The notes beneath the pieces were generated by a model. The model was not told the origin of the DNA. It worked only from the letters and a program-made list of their open reading frames with translations, and searched no databases. A DNA stretch of 64,000 nucleotides from Microbacterium psychrotolerans (GTDB taxonomy: Bacteria > Actinomycetota > Actinomycetes > Actinomycetales > Microbacteriaceae), in contig NZ_JAVFWO010000004.1 in the NCBI RefSeq assembly GCF_031085295.1, forward strand, positions 186,001-250,000, written 5' to 3'. A program made the translations under genes and the position numbers. Below, in pieces: positions 38,958 to 47,829 of this stretch (its first letter is position 1; each line of letters starts with the position of its first letter).

Positions 38958-39992
38958 GTGAGCGACACCACGGCGCCTGCCCGAGGCGCAGCAACCCTGC
39001 ACGACGTCGCGCGCGCGGCCGGCGTCTCGCTCGCCACCGCCTCGCGCGTGCTCAACGGCTCGACCCGCAAGGTCGCCGAGAGCTACCGCGAGCGGGTCGA
39101 GGCCGCCGCCGAGCAGCTCGGCTACACCGCGAACCTGTCGGCCCAAGCCACCGCGCGCGGCACCTCCGCGATCGTCGCGCTCCTGGTCGCCGACATCGCC
39201 GACCCGTACTTCGGTCAGCTCGCCTCCGGCGTCGCCCGCGGCGCCGACGAGGCCGGACTCGTCGTCACCATCGCGATCACCGAACGCGACCCGCAGCGCG
39301 AGGTCAAGCTGGTGCGCGCGCTGCGCGGCCAGCGCCCGCGAGGGCTCATCCTCGCGGCATCCCGCGTCGAAGGACCGGACGCCGTGGGCCTCCAGGGCGA
39401 GCTCGACGCGTTCTCGAACATGGGCGGCCGCGTCGTCGTCGTGGGACCGGGAGGCGGCTCCGCCCGCTCGGTGGCCGTCGACAACCGCGGCGGCTCCGCG
39501 GCGCTCGGCGCCGAGCTCGCGGACCTCGGCTACCGCGATGCGATCGTGGTCGCGGCGTCCGAGGGCATCCGCACCTCCGACGACCGTCTCGCCGGCTTCA
39601 CCGAGGGCTTCACCGCGGCGGGCGGCGTGATCCGCGAGGTGCGGCGTGCCGGTTTCACCCGCGACGCGGGCTACGCGGCGGCATCCGACCTCCTCACCGG
39701 CGACGTCCCCGCCGGCACACTGATCTTCGGCATCAGCGACGTCGTGGCGATCGGCATCATGTCGGCCGTCCGCGACGCCGGGCGCCAGGTCGGCGCCGAC
39801 ATCGCGGTCGCCGGCTTCGACGACATCGCGACGGGCCGCGACATCCGTCCGGGCCTGACGACGGTGCGCGTGCCCCTCGAGGATCTCGGCTACCAGGCGC
39901 TGCACGCCGCGACCGACCCGGAATGGACCCCCGGCGAGCCGCAGCTGCCGCTCGAGGTCATCGTGCGCGGCAGCACCCCGCCGCGCGGCTGA
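38958..39992 (+). CDS. LacI-family transcriptional regulator
   Basis: 344 residues. The helix-turn-helix reads LHDVARAAGVSLATASRVLNG (about 13-33), and the hinge LSAQATARGTS follows. The effector domain has DPYFGQLASGVARGADEAG and VAGFDDIATG. The GTG at 38958 is chosen because it places the DNA-binding domain 12 residues in; the frame remains open upstream without a better start. It probably controls the divergent GH127-like gene and itself. Confidence 0.93.
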   Translation: MSDTTAPARGAATLHDVARAAGVSLATASRVLNGSTRKVAESYRERVEAAAEQLGYTANLSAQATARGTSAIVALLVADIADPYFGQLASGVARGADEAGLVVTIAITERDPQREVKLVRALRGQRPRGLILAASRVEGPDAVGLQGELDAFSNMGGRVVVVGPGGGSARSVAVDNRGGSAALGAELADLGYRDAIVVAASEGIRTSDDRLAGFTEGFTAAGGVIREVRRAGFTRDAGYAAASDLLTGDVPAGTLIFGISDVVAIGIMSAVRDAGRQVGADIAVAGFDDIATGRDIRPGLTTVRVPLEDLGYQALHAATDPEWTPGEPQLPLEVIVRGSTPPRG

Positions 39993-40034
39993 GGTCGGGG
40001 GGCGGGGACGCCCACCGGCGCCCCCGCCGGGTCG

Positions 40035-40046
40035 GGAAACGTTTCC
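40035..40046. promoter_or_regulatory. Perfect LacI operator before the second LacI gene
   Basis: GGAAACGTTTCC is a perfect 12-base palindrome, 38 bases before the ATG at 40085. It suggests autoregulation of the downstream LacI gene. Confidence 0.75.
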
Positions 40047-40084
40047 GGGTAGGCTGAGCGCGCCGAGACCCCAAGGAGACACGG

Positions 40085-41098
40085 ATGCCTCGACCGCCCC
40101 GCGCCGACCGAGCGACGCGCGTCACGATCGCCGACGTCGCCGCCCGAGCGGGCGTGTCGCTCTCGACGGTGTCCCGTGCGCTGAACGGCAATCCCACGGT
40201 CGACCCGAAGCTCGCGGAGCGGGTGAAGGAGGCCGCAGCGGCCCTGGACTACACCGCGAGCCCCGTCGCGCGAAGTCTCGTCCTCGGTCGCACCCAGACC
40301 GTCGCGGTCATCGTGCCCGACCTCGGCAACCCCACGTTCCAGGCGATCCTGCGCGGCCTCAGCCACGCGGCCGCCGCCGACGACTACCACGTGCTCGTCG
40401 CCGACTCGGCGGAGTCGGTCGACGAGGAGCGGGTGCTGGCGGGCGCGACGCGGCGGCGCACCGACGGCGTCATCCTGTGCTCTCCGCGCCTCCCCCAGGA
40501 CGAGCTCGACCGGCTCGTCGGGGGCCTCCGGCCCGTTGTGCTGATCAACCGCGCGTCGGGCGAGGTCCCCTCGGTGCGCGCGGACTACCGCGCGGCACTG
40601 GCGGCAGAGCTCGCCCACCTCCACGGGCTCGGGCACCGGCGCATCGTCTTCCTCGCCGGTGCTCCGGGCAGCGTCGCGAACGCGGCGCGCCTCGAAGCGA
40701 TCGCGGCGTTCGTCGCCGAGCACGCCGACACCGAGGTCGCCGAGATCGCCTGCGGCGTCGACTTCGAGGCCGGCGCCGCCGCCGGTCCTGCTGTGCTCGC
40801 CTCCGGCGCGACGGCCGCACTCGCCTTCAACGACCTCGTGGCGATGGGTCTCCTCAGCGCTGTACAGGACAGCGGATGCCGCGTGCCCGGCGACCTCTCC
40901 ATCGTGGGGTTCGACGACATCCCGTTCGCGCGGTACACGACACCCCCGCTCACGACCGCGGCCGTGCCCGCGACCGAGCTGGGGGTGCAGGCATGGGCGC
41001 GCATGCGCGATCTTCTCGAAGGCGCCGAACCGGGGCATCCGCTCACGGTCCTGCCGGAACTGACGGTGCGCGGCACCACGGGCCCGACCTCGGCGTGA
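40085..41098 (+). CDS. LacI-family transcriptional regulator
   Basis: 337 residues, in tandem with the LacI gene at 38958 but clearly different from it. The helix-turn-helix is IADVAARAGVSLSTVSRALNG (about 15-35), with hinge ASPVARSLVLGRT. Effector-domain segments are DLGNPTFQAILRGLSHAA and IVGFDDIPFARYT. Its operator-like palindrome lies in the gap before it. The controlled genes are not clear from position: the CHAT gene follows, but it lacks a sugar link. Confidence 0.94.
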   Translation: MPRPPRADRATRVTIADVAARAGVSLSTVSRALNGNPTVDPKLAERVKEAAAALDYTASPVARSLVLGRTQTVAVIVPDLGNPTFQAILRGLSHAAAADDYHVLVADSAESVDEERVLAGATRRRTDGVILCSPRLPQDELDRLVGGLRPVVLINRASGEVPSVRADYRAALAAELAHLHGLGHRRIVFLAGAPGSVANAARLEAIAAFVAEHADTEVAEIACGVDFEAGAAAGPAVLASGATAALAFNDLVAMGLLSAVQDSGCRVPGDLSIVGFDDIPFARYTTPPLTTAAVPATELGVQAWARMRDLLEGAEPGHPLTVLPELTVRGTTGPTSA

Positions 41099-41224
41099 TC
41101 GTCGTCGGCCCGAGAGCCCGGGCCGTCGCGCCCCGGTGAGGTGTGGAGCTGTCCCTGCGCGAGCGAGGGTACGGCCGCACGGGCCTCTGTTGCGGGTGCA
41201 GGTGGGGCGGGACAATGATCGCAA

Positions 41225-42943
41225 ATGGACCCCGCCGTGATGGAGCTGGAGATCGGGCCCGGACCTGAGCCGGGCTCATACGTCACCCGTGTGCTGCGGT
41301 CCGTGGGCGGCGGCGAGCCGAGTGAGACCTTCAGGCTCGACCTCGACGAGCTCGTGGATCGCCGGCCGCTGCTCGAGGCGAGTGTGCTGGCGTCAGCGGT
41401 GTCGGCCCGGCGCGTGCTGTCGGATACCGAAGCGGTGATCCAGGACGTCGGCCGGCGACTGTTCGACGCGGCGTTCGCGGGAAGCGTCGCCACCGCTTAC
41501 CGCACGAGCATCGCCGTCGCGTCGGAGCGCGGCCACAGCGTACAGATCTCGCTGCGCCTGACCGCGCCGGGACTGGCCGCGCTGCCGTGGGAGGCGCTCT
41601 ACGATGCGGACACGCAGCGCTACCTGTGCCGCAAGGAGCCGCTCGTGCGCAACGTCCCCGCGCCGCACACCCCCGTCCTTCAGATCACTCCCCCGTTGCG
41701 GGTACTCGGCATGATCTCGTCGCCGCGCGGCCTTCCGATGCTGGACGTGGAGCTCGAACGAGCGCGGCTCGAGGAGGCGCTCGAGCCCCACATCGCGGAT
41801 GGGCGCGTGGAGCTGAGCTGGCTGGAGGACCTCACCTGGGACGGGCTGCATGCGACGCTGCTCGAGGACGCATGGCACGTGCTGCACTTCATCGGTCATG
41901 GCGCCTACGACACCGCCACCGACGAGGGCGTGCTGGCATTCGTCGGTCGCGACGGACGGGCGGACTATGTCACGGCATCGTCGCTGGCCGACCTCCTGGA
42001 CGAAGCAGAGCCCACCCCGCGCCTGGTCGTGCTGAACTCCTGCCAGTCTGGTACGGGCGGTCCCACCGACCTGTTCTCGGGCACCGCCGCAGCGCTCGCC
42101 CGCAGCGGCATCCGCGCCGTGGCCGCCATGCAGTTCTCGATCAGCGACACCGCCGCTCTCGCATTCTCGCGGGCGTTCTACACCGCGTTGGCTCACAACC
42201 GCGGGATCGACGAGGCCGTGCGCAGCGGCCGGATCGGCATCCTCGGCGCCGGTCGCGGCACCCTCGAGTGGGTCACGCCCGTGCTCTATCTGCGAGGCGA
42301 CGCCCACCTGTTCGACCTGGGACCTGTAGCTGCAGACCGCGGCCAGACACCGCTTCCCCCGGCTCGAGCCGAGGAGACCGCTCAGGCGCCAGTCTCCACT
42401 GCCGAGCGGGTACAGCCGGGGGCCGACACCACCCCTGACACCCCACGGCGGTGGACGAGGTGGGGGCGCTGGGCGATCGTGGGCGGGGCGGTGGTGCTCG
42501 CCGTCGGAGCTGGTCTCGCTGTCGCGGCAGCGCTCGGGCTGAACCTGTTCGGCGGCGACCCGGGCGGGTCCGGCGGTTCGGACAGCACGGCCGAGCTCGC
42601 GGTCCCGCTCGACGTCGACTGGGTGGACGTCGGGCTCTACTGCACCCTCGGCGACGAAGTCGTGATCGAGGTGAGCGGGCGCGGATGGCTCGACGAGACA
42701 CCCGAGTCGCAGATCGGTCCCGACGGCCTGACGGGCGGCGAGAGGCCGGAGTGGCGGGTGCTCTCCGACGCCAACACCGCCTCCGTCATCGGCCGGCTGA
42801 GCACCACGCCGGAGATGTTCGCTGTCGGCACGGGGACGACCTATATCTGCCCAAGCCAGGGCGACCTGCAGCTCGGCATCAACGACACCGACCTGGCGGA
42901 CAACAGCGGCGAGTTCGGCGCCGTCGTGACCCTCAACCAGTAG
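41225..42943 (+). CDS. CHAT-domain protease with membrane helix and PA-IL-like C-terminal domain
   Basis: 572 residues. A caspase-like CHAT domain spans about 60-370: catalytic His225 in HFIGHGAYD and Cys273 in VLNSCQSGTGG, with the typical GIRAVAAMQFSISD and FYTALAHNRGIDEAVRSGR after it. A Pro/Thr-rich linker leads to one membrane helix (about 416-442). The C-terminal 115 residues, with VVIEVSGRGW, IGPDGL and LGINDTDLADNSGEFG, resemble the galactose-binding PA-IL (LecA) fold. CHAT proteases in bacteria act in conflict or programmed-death systems. The CHAT part should be cytoplasmic and the lectin-like part outside. It is followed by a Trypco1-like gene. Domain assignments are by motif reading. 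Confidence 0.8.
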   Translation: MDPAVMELEIGPGPEPGSYVTRVLRSVGGGEPSETFRLDLDELVDRRPLLEASVLASAVSARRVLSDTEAVIQDVGRRLFDAAFAGSVATAYRTSIAVASERGHSVQISLRLTAPGLAALPWEALYDADTQRYLCRKEPLVRNVPAPHTPVLQITPPLRVLGMISSPRGLPMLDVELERARLEEALEPHIADGRVELSWLEDLTWDGLHATLLEDAWHVLHFIGHGAYDTATDEGVLAFVGRDGRADYVTASSLADLLDEAEPTPRLVVLNSCQSGTGGPTDLFSGTAAALARSGIRAVAAMQFSISDTAALAFSRAFYTALAHNRGIDEAVRSGRIGILGAGRGTLEWVTPVLYLRGDAHLFDLGPVAADRGQTPLPPARAEETAQAPVSTAERVQPGADTTPDTPRRWTRWGRWAIVGGAVVLAVGAGLAVAAALGLNLFGGDPGGSGGSDSTAELAVPLDVDWVDVGLYCTLGDEVVIEVSGRGWLDETPESQIGPDGLTGGERPEWRVLSDANTASVIGRLSTTPEMFAVGTGTTYICPSQGDLQLGINDTDLADNSGEFGAVVTLNQ

Positions 42944-43069
42944 TGCCGGAGGCCGCGCCAGTGCACCGCTCGGGAGCGGCCCAACGCCGGCCCCGTTGCG
43001 CACTCCCGGCGAACGCGGGACGCTCGACGCGAAACCGCGACCGTCCGTCGCGGGTGAGGGGGGTGCGGC

Positions 43070-43417
43070 ATGGCCGACAACCTGGTGGAGTTCCCGCTGG
43101 CCGACGGCGGATCGGTAGTGGTCGCCACGAGCCGTCCCGGCGGCGGACAGGACCCGTACGGGCCCATCCTGCGGGGTCGCGTCTCAGAAGCGGTGGTCAC
43201 TCAGGCGAGCGAGTCGTTCGAGAGCGTGGTCAAGAGGGTGCAGCCGGCCGCCGTCGCCGTGCTGGACGCGGCGCGCTCGGGCCCACGCCCGCCGAGCGAG
43301 GTCACCGTGGAGTTCGGGATAGAGATGTCGGCGGATCTCGGCGCCGTCATCGCTTCCACGGCCGTCCAAGCGAACTTCAAAGTAACCATCACGTGGCAGC
43401 GCGACGGATCAGGCTGA
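43070..43417 (+). CDS. Small Trypco1-type (trypsin-co-occurring, CU044_2847-like) protein
   Basis: 115 residues. The features match the Trypco1 family: an N-terminal strand-rich segment (VEFPLADGGSVVVAT), a helical middle (FESVVKRVQPAAVAVLDAAR) and a C-terminal beta pair (EVTVEFGIEMSADLGAVIAS, ANFKVTITWQ). Such proteins occur with trypsin-like, caspase-like and other effector proteases in bacterial conflict loci. It lies 126 bases after the CHAT gene on the same strand; ribosome-binding sequence GAGGGGGG precedes the ATG. It may be a partner, activator or substrate of the CHAT protease (inference). Confidence 0.72.
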   Translation: MADNLVEFPLADGGSVVVATSRPGGGQDPYGPILRGRVSEAVVTQASESFESVVKRVQPAAVAVLDAARSGPRPPSEVTVEFGIEMSADLGAVIASTAVQANFKVTITWQRDGSG

Positions 43418-43469
43418 TCGCATCGCACCGACGCTTTCGCGGGGTGCACACGGCTTCATGGTACTCTGA

Positions 43470-43481
43470 GAAAACGTTTCC
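43470..43481. promoter_or_regulatory. LacI-type operator immediately upstream of the sugar-acid operon
   Basis: GAAAACGTTTCC lies 13-24 bases before the ATG at 43494, just after a -10-like TACTCT (43462-43467). It would therefore cover the transcription start. The ribosome-binding site AAGGAG (43484-43489) follows at once. Confidence 0.65.
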
Positions 43482-43493
43482 TGAAGGAGTGAG

Positions 43494-44840
43494 ATGAGCC
43501 ACCGCCGGTACGCCCTCGTCGGTGCGGGACACCGCGCCCAGATGTACGTCGACGCGATCATCGGACGCTATTCCGACGACGCCGTGCTCGTCGCGATCTG
43601 CGAGCCGAACCCGGTGCGCGCGCAGTACTACGTCGACCGCGTCGTCGAGGCAGGCTTCCCCGCGCCGGCGGTGTACGGCCCGGACGACCTCGAGATCATG
43701 GTGCGCGAGCAGCGCATCGAACGCGTCGTGATCTGCGCTCGCGACGACCTGCACGCACCGCTGATCGTCCGATCGCTGGATGCCGGAGCCGACGTCGTCG
43801 TCGAGAAGCCGCTGACGATCGACGGGCCGAGCGCCGCAGCCATCGAGGACGCGATCGACCGCACCGGCCGCGAAGTCGTGATCACGTTCAACTACCGATA
43901 CTCGCCGCGCAACTCGGCGCTGCGCCAGGTGATCCAGGACGGCACCATCGGCGAGATCACCTCGGTGGACTTCTCGTGGGTGCTCGACACCAAGCACGGC
44001 GCGGACTACTTCCGTCGCTGGCACCGCGAGAAGGAGCACTCCGGTGGTCTGCTGGTGCACAAGGCCAGCCACCACTTCGACCTGGTCAACTGGTGGATCC
44101 GCTCGGCACCGCGGCGCGTGTTCGCCTCGGGCGGGCTGCGCTTCTACGGCGCCGACAACGCCGCCGCCCGCGGCATCCAGGACCGTCCCGCCCGGGGCAC
44201 CCACGACGGCGGCGACGCGTTCGAGCTCGACCTGCGCGGCGACGAGCGACTCAAGGCGCTGTACCTCGATGCCGAGCAGCACGACGGCTACCTGCGCGAC
44301 CGCGATGTGTTCGGCGAGGGCATCACGATCGAGGACAACCTCGCCCTCGTGGTCGACTACGCCTCGGGCGCGACCCTCAGCTACTCGCTCAACGCCCACT
44401 CGCCCTGGGAGGGCTACCGGGTCGCGGTCAACGGCACCCTCGGCCGCGCCGAGCTCGAGGTGATCGAGCGCGGCGCCGTGCTCGCGGACGAAGGCCTGCA
44501 CCCCGTGATCGATCCCTCGGCAGTGGATGCCGGATCCTCCGGGTCGCTCCGGCCGGAGGGGGAGCGCCTCATCGTGCAGCGCCACTGGGAGGCCGCGTAC
44601 GAGGTGCCCATCGAGAGCTCTGGCGACGGACACGGCGGCGGCGACGCACTGCTGCTCGCCGACGTGTTCGAAGGCCCCGCATACGACCCGCTCGCACGCC
44701 CCGCCGACTGGCGCGACGGAGTCCGCTCGATCGCGGTCGGCATCGCCGGCAACCGCTCGCTCGAGACCGGGCTTCCGGTGCAGGTCGCCGACCTCGGCAC
44801 CCGCTTCCTCGCCGCCGACGGCGCGGCCGTCCGCGCATGA
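43494..44840 (+). CDS. Gfo/Idh/MocA-family oxidoreductase, long form
   Basis: 448 residues, longer than usual because of an extended C-terminal half. Rossmann motif ALVGAGHRAQMYVDAI, catalytic Lys in VEKPLTI, and GLLVHKASHHFDLVNWW with the family His residues. It is the first gene of a five-gene operon for sugar-acid oxidation, so it could oxidise the sugar or uronate that enters the pathway. Related long proteins occur in many sugar clusters with unknown substrates. It is coupled to the next gene by ATGA. Confidence 0.9.
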   Translation: MSHRRYALVGAGHRAQMYVDAIIGRYSDDAVLVAICEPNPVRAQYYVDRVVEAGFPAPAVYGPDDLEIMVREQRIERVVICARDDLHAPLIVRSLDAGADVVVEKPLTIDGPSAAAIEDAIDRTGREVVITFNYRYSPRNSALRQVIQDGTIGEITSVDFSWVLDTKHGADYFRRWHREKEHSGGLLVHKASHHFDLVNWWIRSAPRRVFASGGLRFYGADNAAARGIQDRPARGTHDGGDAFELDLRGDERLKALYLDAEQHDGYLRDRDVFGEGITIEDNLALVVDYASGATLSYSLNAHSPWEGYRVAVNGTLGRAELEVIERGAVLADEGLHPVIDPSAVDAGSSGSLRPEGERLIVQRHWEAAYEVPIESSGDGHGGGDALLLADVFEGPAYDPLARPADWRDGVRSIAVGIAGNRSLETGLPVQVADLGTRFLAADGAAVRA

Positions 44841-45802
44841 CCCGCATCGCCGTCACCGGCGGCGCCGGCAGGCTCGGGCGCAGCCTGGTCGCCGGGCTCG
44901 CTGCCGCCGGCCACGAACTCGTGTCGCTGGACCGCGAAGTCTCGGACGCCGCCGAGCTGCAGGGCCTCGAGCAGATCCCGGTGGACCTCACCGATACGGA
45001 TGCCGCCACCCGCGCCATCGCCGGCGTCCGTGCCGAGGCGCTCATCCATCTCGCGGCGATCGCCGTGCCGTTCAGCGCACCCGAGGAGGTCATCCTCCGC
45101 ACGAACGCCACGATGGCGCTCACCGTGATGTCGGCGGGCGTCGCGGCCGGCATCCCGAAGATCGTGACGGCGTCCAGCCCCACCGTCCTCGGCTACGGGG
45201 CCCCCCGGGGCTGGCTGCCCGACCGTTTCCCGCTCGACGAGGAGACGACCCCGCAGCCCTGGAACGCCTACGCGCTTTCGAAGCACCTCGCCGAGCAGAC
45301 GATCGCGATGCTGGCGCGCCAGACCGGCGATGCGACGCGCTTCGCCGCGTTCCGCCCGTGCTACGTCATCGCGCCCGAGGAGTGGCGCGGCGCACCCACC
45401 CAGCAGGGCCACACAGTCGTGGAGCGCCTCGCCGACCCGGCACTGTCGGCACCGGCCCTCTTCAACTACGTCGACGCGCGCGACGTCGCCACCTTCGTCG
45501 ACACCCTGCTGCGGGCGCTCCCCGAGATCCCGAACGCCGAGGTGTTCTTCGTCGGCGCCGACGACGCGCTCGCCCGCCGGCCCCTCGCCGAGCTGCTGCC
45601 GCAGTTCGTGCCGGGAAGCGACGAGCTCGCGGCGGGACTGACCGGCACCTCGCCGGCGTTCTCCAACGCGAAGGCCCGCCGCGTCCTCGGCTGGCGTCCC
45701 GCGCACGGCTGGCGGGGCGAGCTCGGCGAGCCCGCCTTCGCCACCTCCGACGCCACGGCTGCCCCCTCCCCCGACTCCGCCCGAAAGGACGTGCTGGCGT
45801 GA
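44837..45802 (+). CDS. NAD-dependent epimerase/dehydratase family protein, possibly uronate-dehydrogenase-like
   Basis: 321 residues, extended short-chain dehydrogenase fold. The cofactor motif is VTGGAGRLGRSL; the catalytic triad region shows TASSPTVLGYG (Ser/Thr) and YALSKHLAEQ (Tyr and Lys, YxxxK). It sits before KdgD and an enolase-superfamily dehydratase. In that setting an NAD-dependent enzyme oxidising a hexuronate or aldose to its lactone would fit, but sequence alone also allows an epimerase. It is overlapped by ATGA upstream and GTGA downstream. Confidence 0.78.
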   Translation: MTRIAVTGGAGRLGRSLVAGLAAAGHELVSLDREVSDAAELQGLEQIPVDLTDTDAATRAIAGVRAEALIHLAAIAVPFSAPEEVILRTNATMALTVMSAGVAAGIPKIVTASSPTVLGYGAPRGWLPDRFPLDEETTPQPWNAYALSKHLAEQTIAMLARQTGDATRFAAFRPCYVIAPEEWRGAPTQQGHTVVERLADPALSAPALFNYVDARDVATFVDTLLRALPEIPNAEVFFVGADDALARRPLAELLPQFVPGSDELAAGLTGTSPAFSNAKARRVLGWRPAHGWRGELGEPAFATSDATAAPSPDSARKDVLA

Positions 45803-46698
45803 ACTTCGACGGCATCCTCTTCTTCCCCGTCACCCCGTTCGACGCTGCCGACCGCGTCGACGAGGATCTGCTCCGGCAGCACCTCGACGACACGCTCGCG
45901 CACGCCCCCGGCGGCGTCTTCCCGGCCTGCGGCACGGGCGAGTTCCACGCGCTGTCGACCGAGGAGGCGATCCGCGTCGTGCAGGTGGCGACCGAGACCG
46001 TCGCCGGCCGGGTGCCCGTCGTCGCCGGCACCGGCGGTCCCCTCGGCCACGCCAAGGCCCTCGCCCGCGCGGCCGCCGACGCCGGCGCCGACGCACTGCT
46101 CGTACTGCCGCCGTACCTCGTCGGCGGCCCGCAGGCCGGCCTCGTCGCGTACGTCGAGGCGGTGGCGGCGGCATCCGATCTCCCCGTCGTGATCTACCAC
46201 CGCGCCAACGCGCAGTTCTCGGTCGACTCCGTGCGCCGCCTCGCCCGCAACCCGCAGGTCGTCGGCTTCAAGGACGGCGTCGGCGACGTCGGCCTCGCGC
46301 AGCAGATCGTGCGCGCGGTGGCGGCCGAGGGACGCGACGACTTCGCCTTCTTCAACGGTCTGCTGACCGCGGAGCTCACCCAGGGCGCCTACCGCGGCAT
46401 CGGCATCCCGCTGTACTCCTCGGCGGCGTTCGCGATGATCCCGGAGGTGGCGAACGCGTACTACCGCGCGTACGTCCGCGGCGACGAGGCGCGACGCGCC
46501 GAACTGCTCGACGGGTTCTACTCGCCGCTCGTCGCCCTGCGCGATGAGACGCCCGGCTTCGGCGTCTCGCTCATCAAGACCGGGCTGCGGCTCGGCGGGC
46601 TTCCGGTCGGGTCGGTGCGTGCGCCACTTGTCGACCCGACTCCCGCGCAGGAGACCCGCCTGGGCGAGATCCTCGAGGCGGGACGAGCGCTGCTGTGA
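45799..46698 (+). CDS. kdgD: 5-dehydro-4-deoxyglucarate dehydratase (KdgD type)
   Basis: 299 residues of the dihydrodipicolinate-synthase superfamily. It should convert 5-dehydro-4-deoxyglucarate to 2-oxoglutarate semialdehyde with loss of water and CO2. Segments typical for KdgD are FFPVTPFD, GGVFPACGTGEFHALSTEEA and LVLPPYLV. The Schiff-base Lys is Lys158 in VGFKDGVGD and the partner Tyr is Tyr133 in VIYHRAN. GTG start at 45799 overlaps the previous stop (GTGA). The semialdehyde dehydrogenase it needs is encoded two genes downstream. A 2-keto-3-deoxy-pentonate dehydratase role is the main alternative. Confidence 0.88.
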   Translation: MNFDGILFFPVTPFDAADRVDEDLLRQHLDDTLAHAPGGVFPACGTGEFHALSTEEAIRVVQVATETVAGRVPVVAGTGGPLGHAKALARAAADAGADALLVLPPYLVGGPQAGLVAYVEAVAAASDLPVVIYHRANAQFSVDSVRRLARNPQVVGFKDGVGDVGLAQQIVRAVAAEGRDDFAFFNGLLTAELTQGAYRGIGIPLYSSAAFAMIPEVANAYYRAYVRGDEARRAELLDGFYSPLVALRDETPGFGVSLIKTGLRLGGLPVGSVRAPLVDPTPAQETRLGEILEAGRALL

Positions 46699-47801
46699 CG
46701 ACGGCTCCCGAGTCCCCGACGATCGCCGCGTTCGACGCGCGGCTGGTCAGGGTGCCGCTCACGCGCCCGTGGGCTGCCGACGTCACCTCGGTCGGCGTGA
46801 TCGCGACGCACGTCGTGCGGTCGGACGGCGCCGAAGGGTGGGGCTTCTCGTGGACGCCGCAGATCGGCGCCGAGGCGGTGCTCGCCCTTCTGGCGCATGA
46901 CATCACCGCGTTCGCGATCGGCCGGTCGGCCGATCCAGGCTCCGAGTGGCTCGCACTCTGGCAGCACCTGCACGAGGCGGGTGGCGGCGGGATCACCACC
47001 ATCGCGATGGCCGGCCTCAACCTCGCACTGTGGGATGCCGCGGTGAGGGATGCCGGCACGTCGCTGTCCGGCTTCCTCGGCGCCCAGCGCGAAAGCGTCC
47101 GGGCCTACGGCTCGGGCGTGAACCTCCACTACACCGAGGAGGAGCTCGTCGCCCAGGTGCGGCGCTGGGTCGACGCCGGGTTCGACGCCGTCAAGGTCAA
47201 GGTCGGCAAGGCCGACGTGGCGGAGGACCTCGACCGGATGCGGGCCGTGCGCGAGGTTCTCGGCCCTGACCGCGCATTGATGATCGACGCGAACCAGCGC
47301 TGGGAGCTCGACCGCGCGACCAGCTCGCTCGAGGTGCTCGCCGACGTCTCCCCGGCATGGATCGAGGAGCCGCTGCGGGCCGACGACCTGTACGGCCACA
47401 TCGAGCTCGCGCAGCGCCTCGGCGCCTCGAGCGGCATCCCGATCGCGGTCGGTGAGAACCTGCACAACGTCTTCCGCTTCGACGACTTCCTGCGCAGCGG
47501 CGCCGCCCAGATCGTGCAGCCGAACGTCGTGCGGGTCGGCGGCATCACGCCGTTCCTCGGGATCGCGGCGATCGCCGCCGAGCACGGCGCCGCCGTGCAC
47601 CCGCACCTGCTGCCCGAGCTGTCGGGTCAGCTCGCCCTGTGCCTGCGCGCGGTGCCCGGCGTTCCCGCGCCGATGGCCGAGGACGTCGAGGACGCCGGCT
47701 TCGGCGCGCTCGGCGCCCTCCTCGACGACTCGCCCGTGCGCATCTCGGGCGGCGTCCTCACCGAGGTCTACCACGCCGGTCTCGGCATCCGCTTCTCATG
47801 A
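46695..47801 (+). CDS. Mandelate racemase/muconate lactonizing enzyme-family sugar-acid dehydratase
   Basis: Enolase-superfamily protein of 368 residues. An N-terminal capping domain (about 1-130) is followed by the barrel. Metal ligands are Asp198 (DANQRW), Glu224 or Glu225 (IEEPL) and Glu254 (GENL); the KxK base is Lys167/Lys169 (VKVKVG). The His is His302/His304 in HPHLLPE. The position that is Asp in the His-Asp dyad of mandelate racemase is Asn277 here (QPNVVRVGG). Beside KdgD, the likely reaction is dehydration of an aldarate or aldonate. The GTG start overlaps the previous stop. Confidence 0.85.
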   Translation: MTTAPESPTIAAFDARLVRVPLTRPWAADVTSVGVIATHVVRSDGAEGWGFSWTPQIGAEAVLALLAHDITAFAIGRSADPGSEWLALWQHLHEAGGGGITTIAMAGLNLALWDAAVRDAGTSLSGFLGAQRESVRAYGSGVNLHYTEEELVAQVRRWVDAGFDAVKVKVGKADVAEDLDRMRAVREVLGPDRALMIDANQRWELDRATSSLEVLADVSPAWIEEPLRADDLYGHIELAQRLGASSGIPIAVGENLHNVFRFDDFLRSGAAQIVQPNVVRVGGITPFLGIAAIAAEHGAAVHPHLLPELSGQLALCLRAVPGVPAPMAEDVEDAGFGALGALLDDSPVRISGGVLTEVYHAGLGIRFS

Positions 47802-47829
47802 CCCCATTGCACGCTTCCGGAGGAGTCTC

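Noticed and set aside
41106..41125. 7-bp stem (CGGCCCG/CGGGCCG) after the second LacI gene as a terminator
   Set aside because: The stem is short, has no T-tail, and such stems are expected by chance at this GC content.
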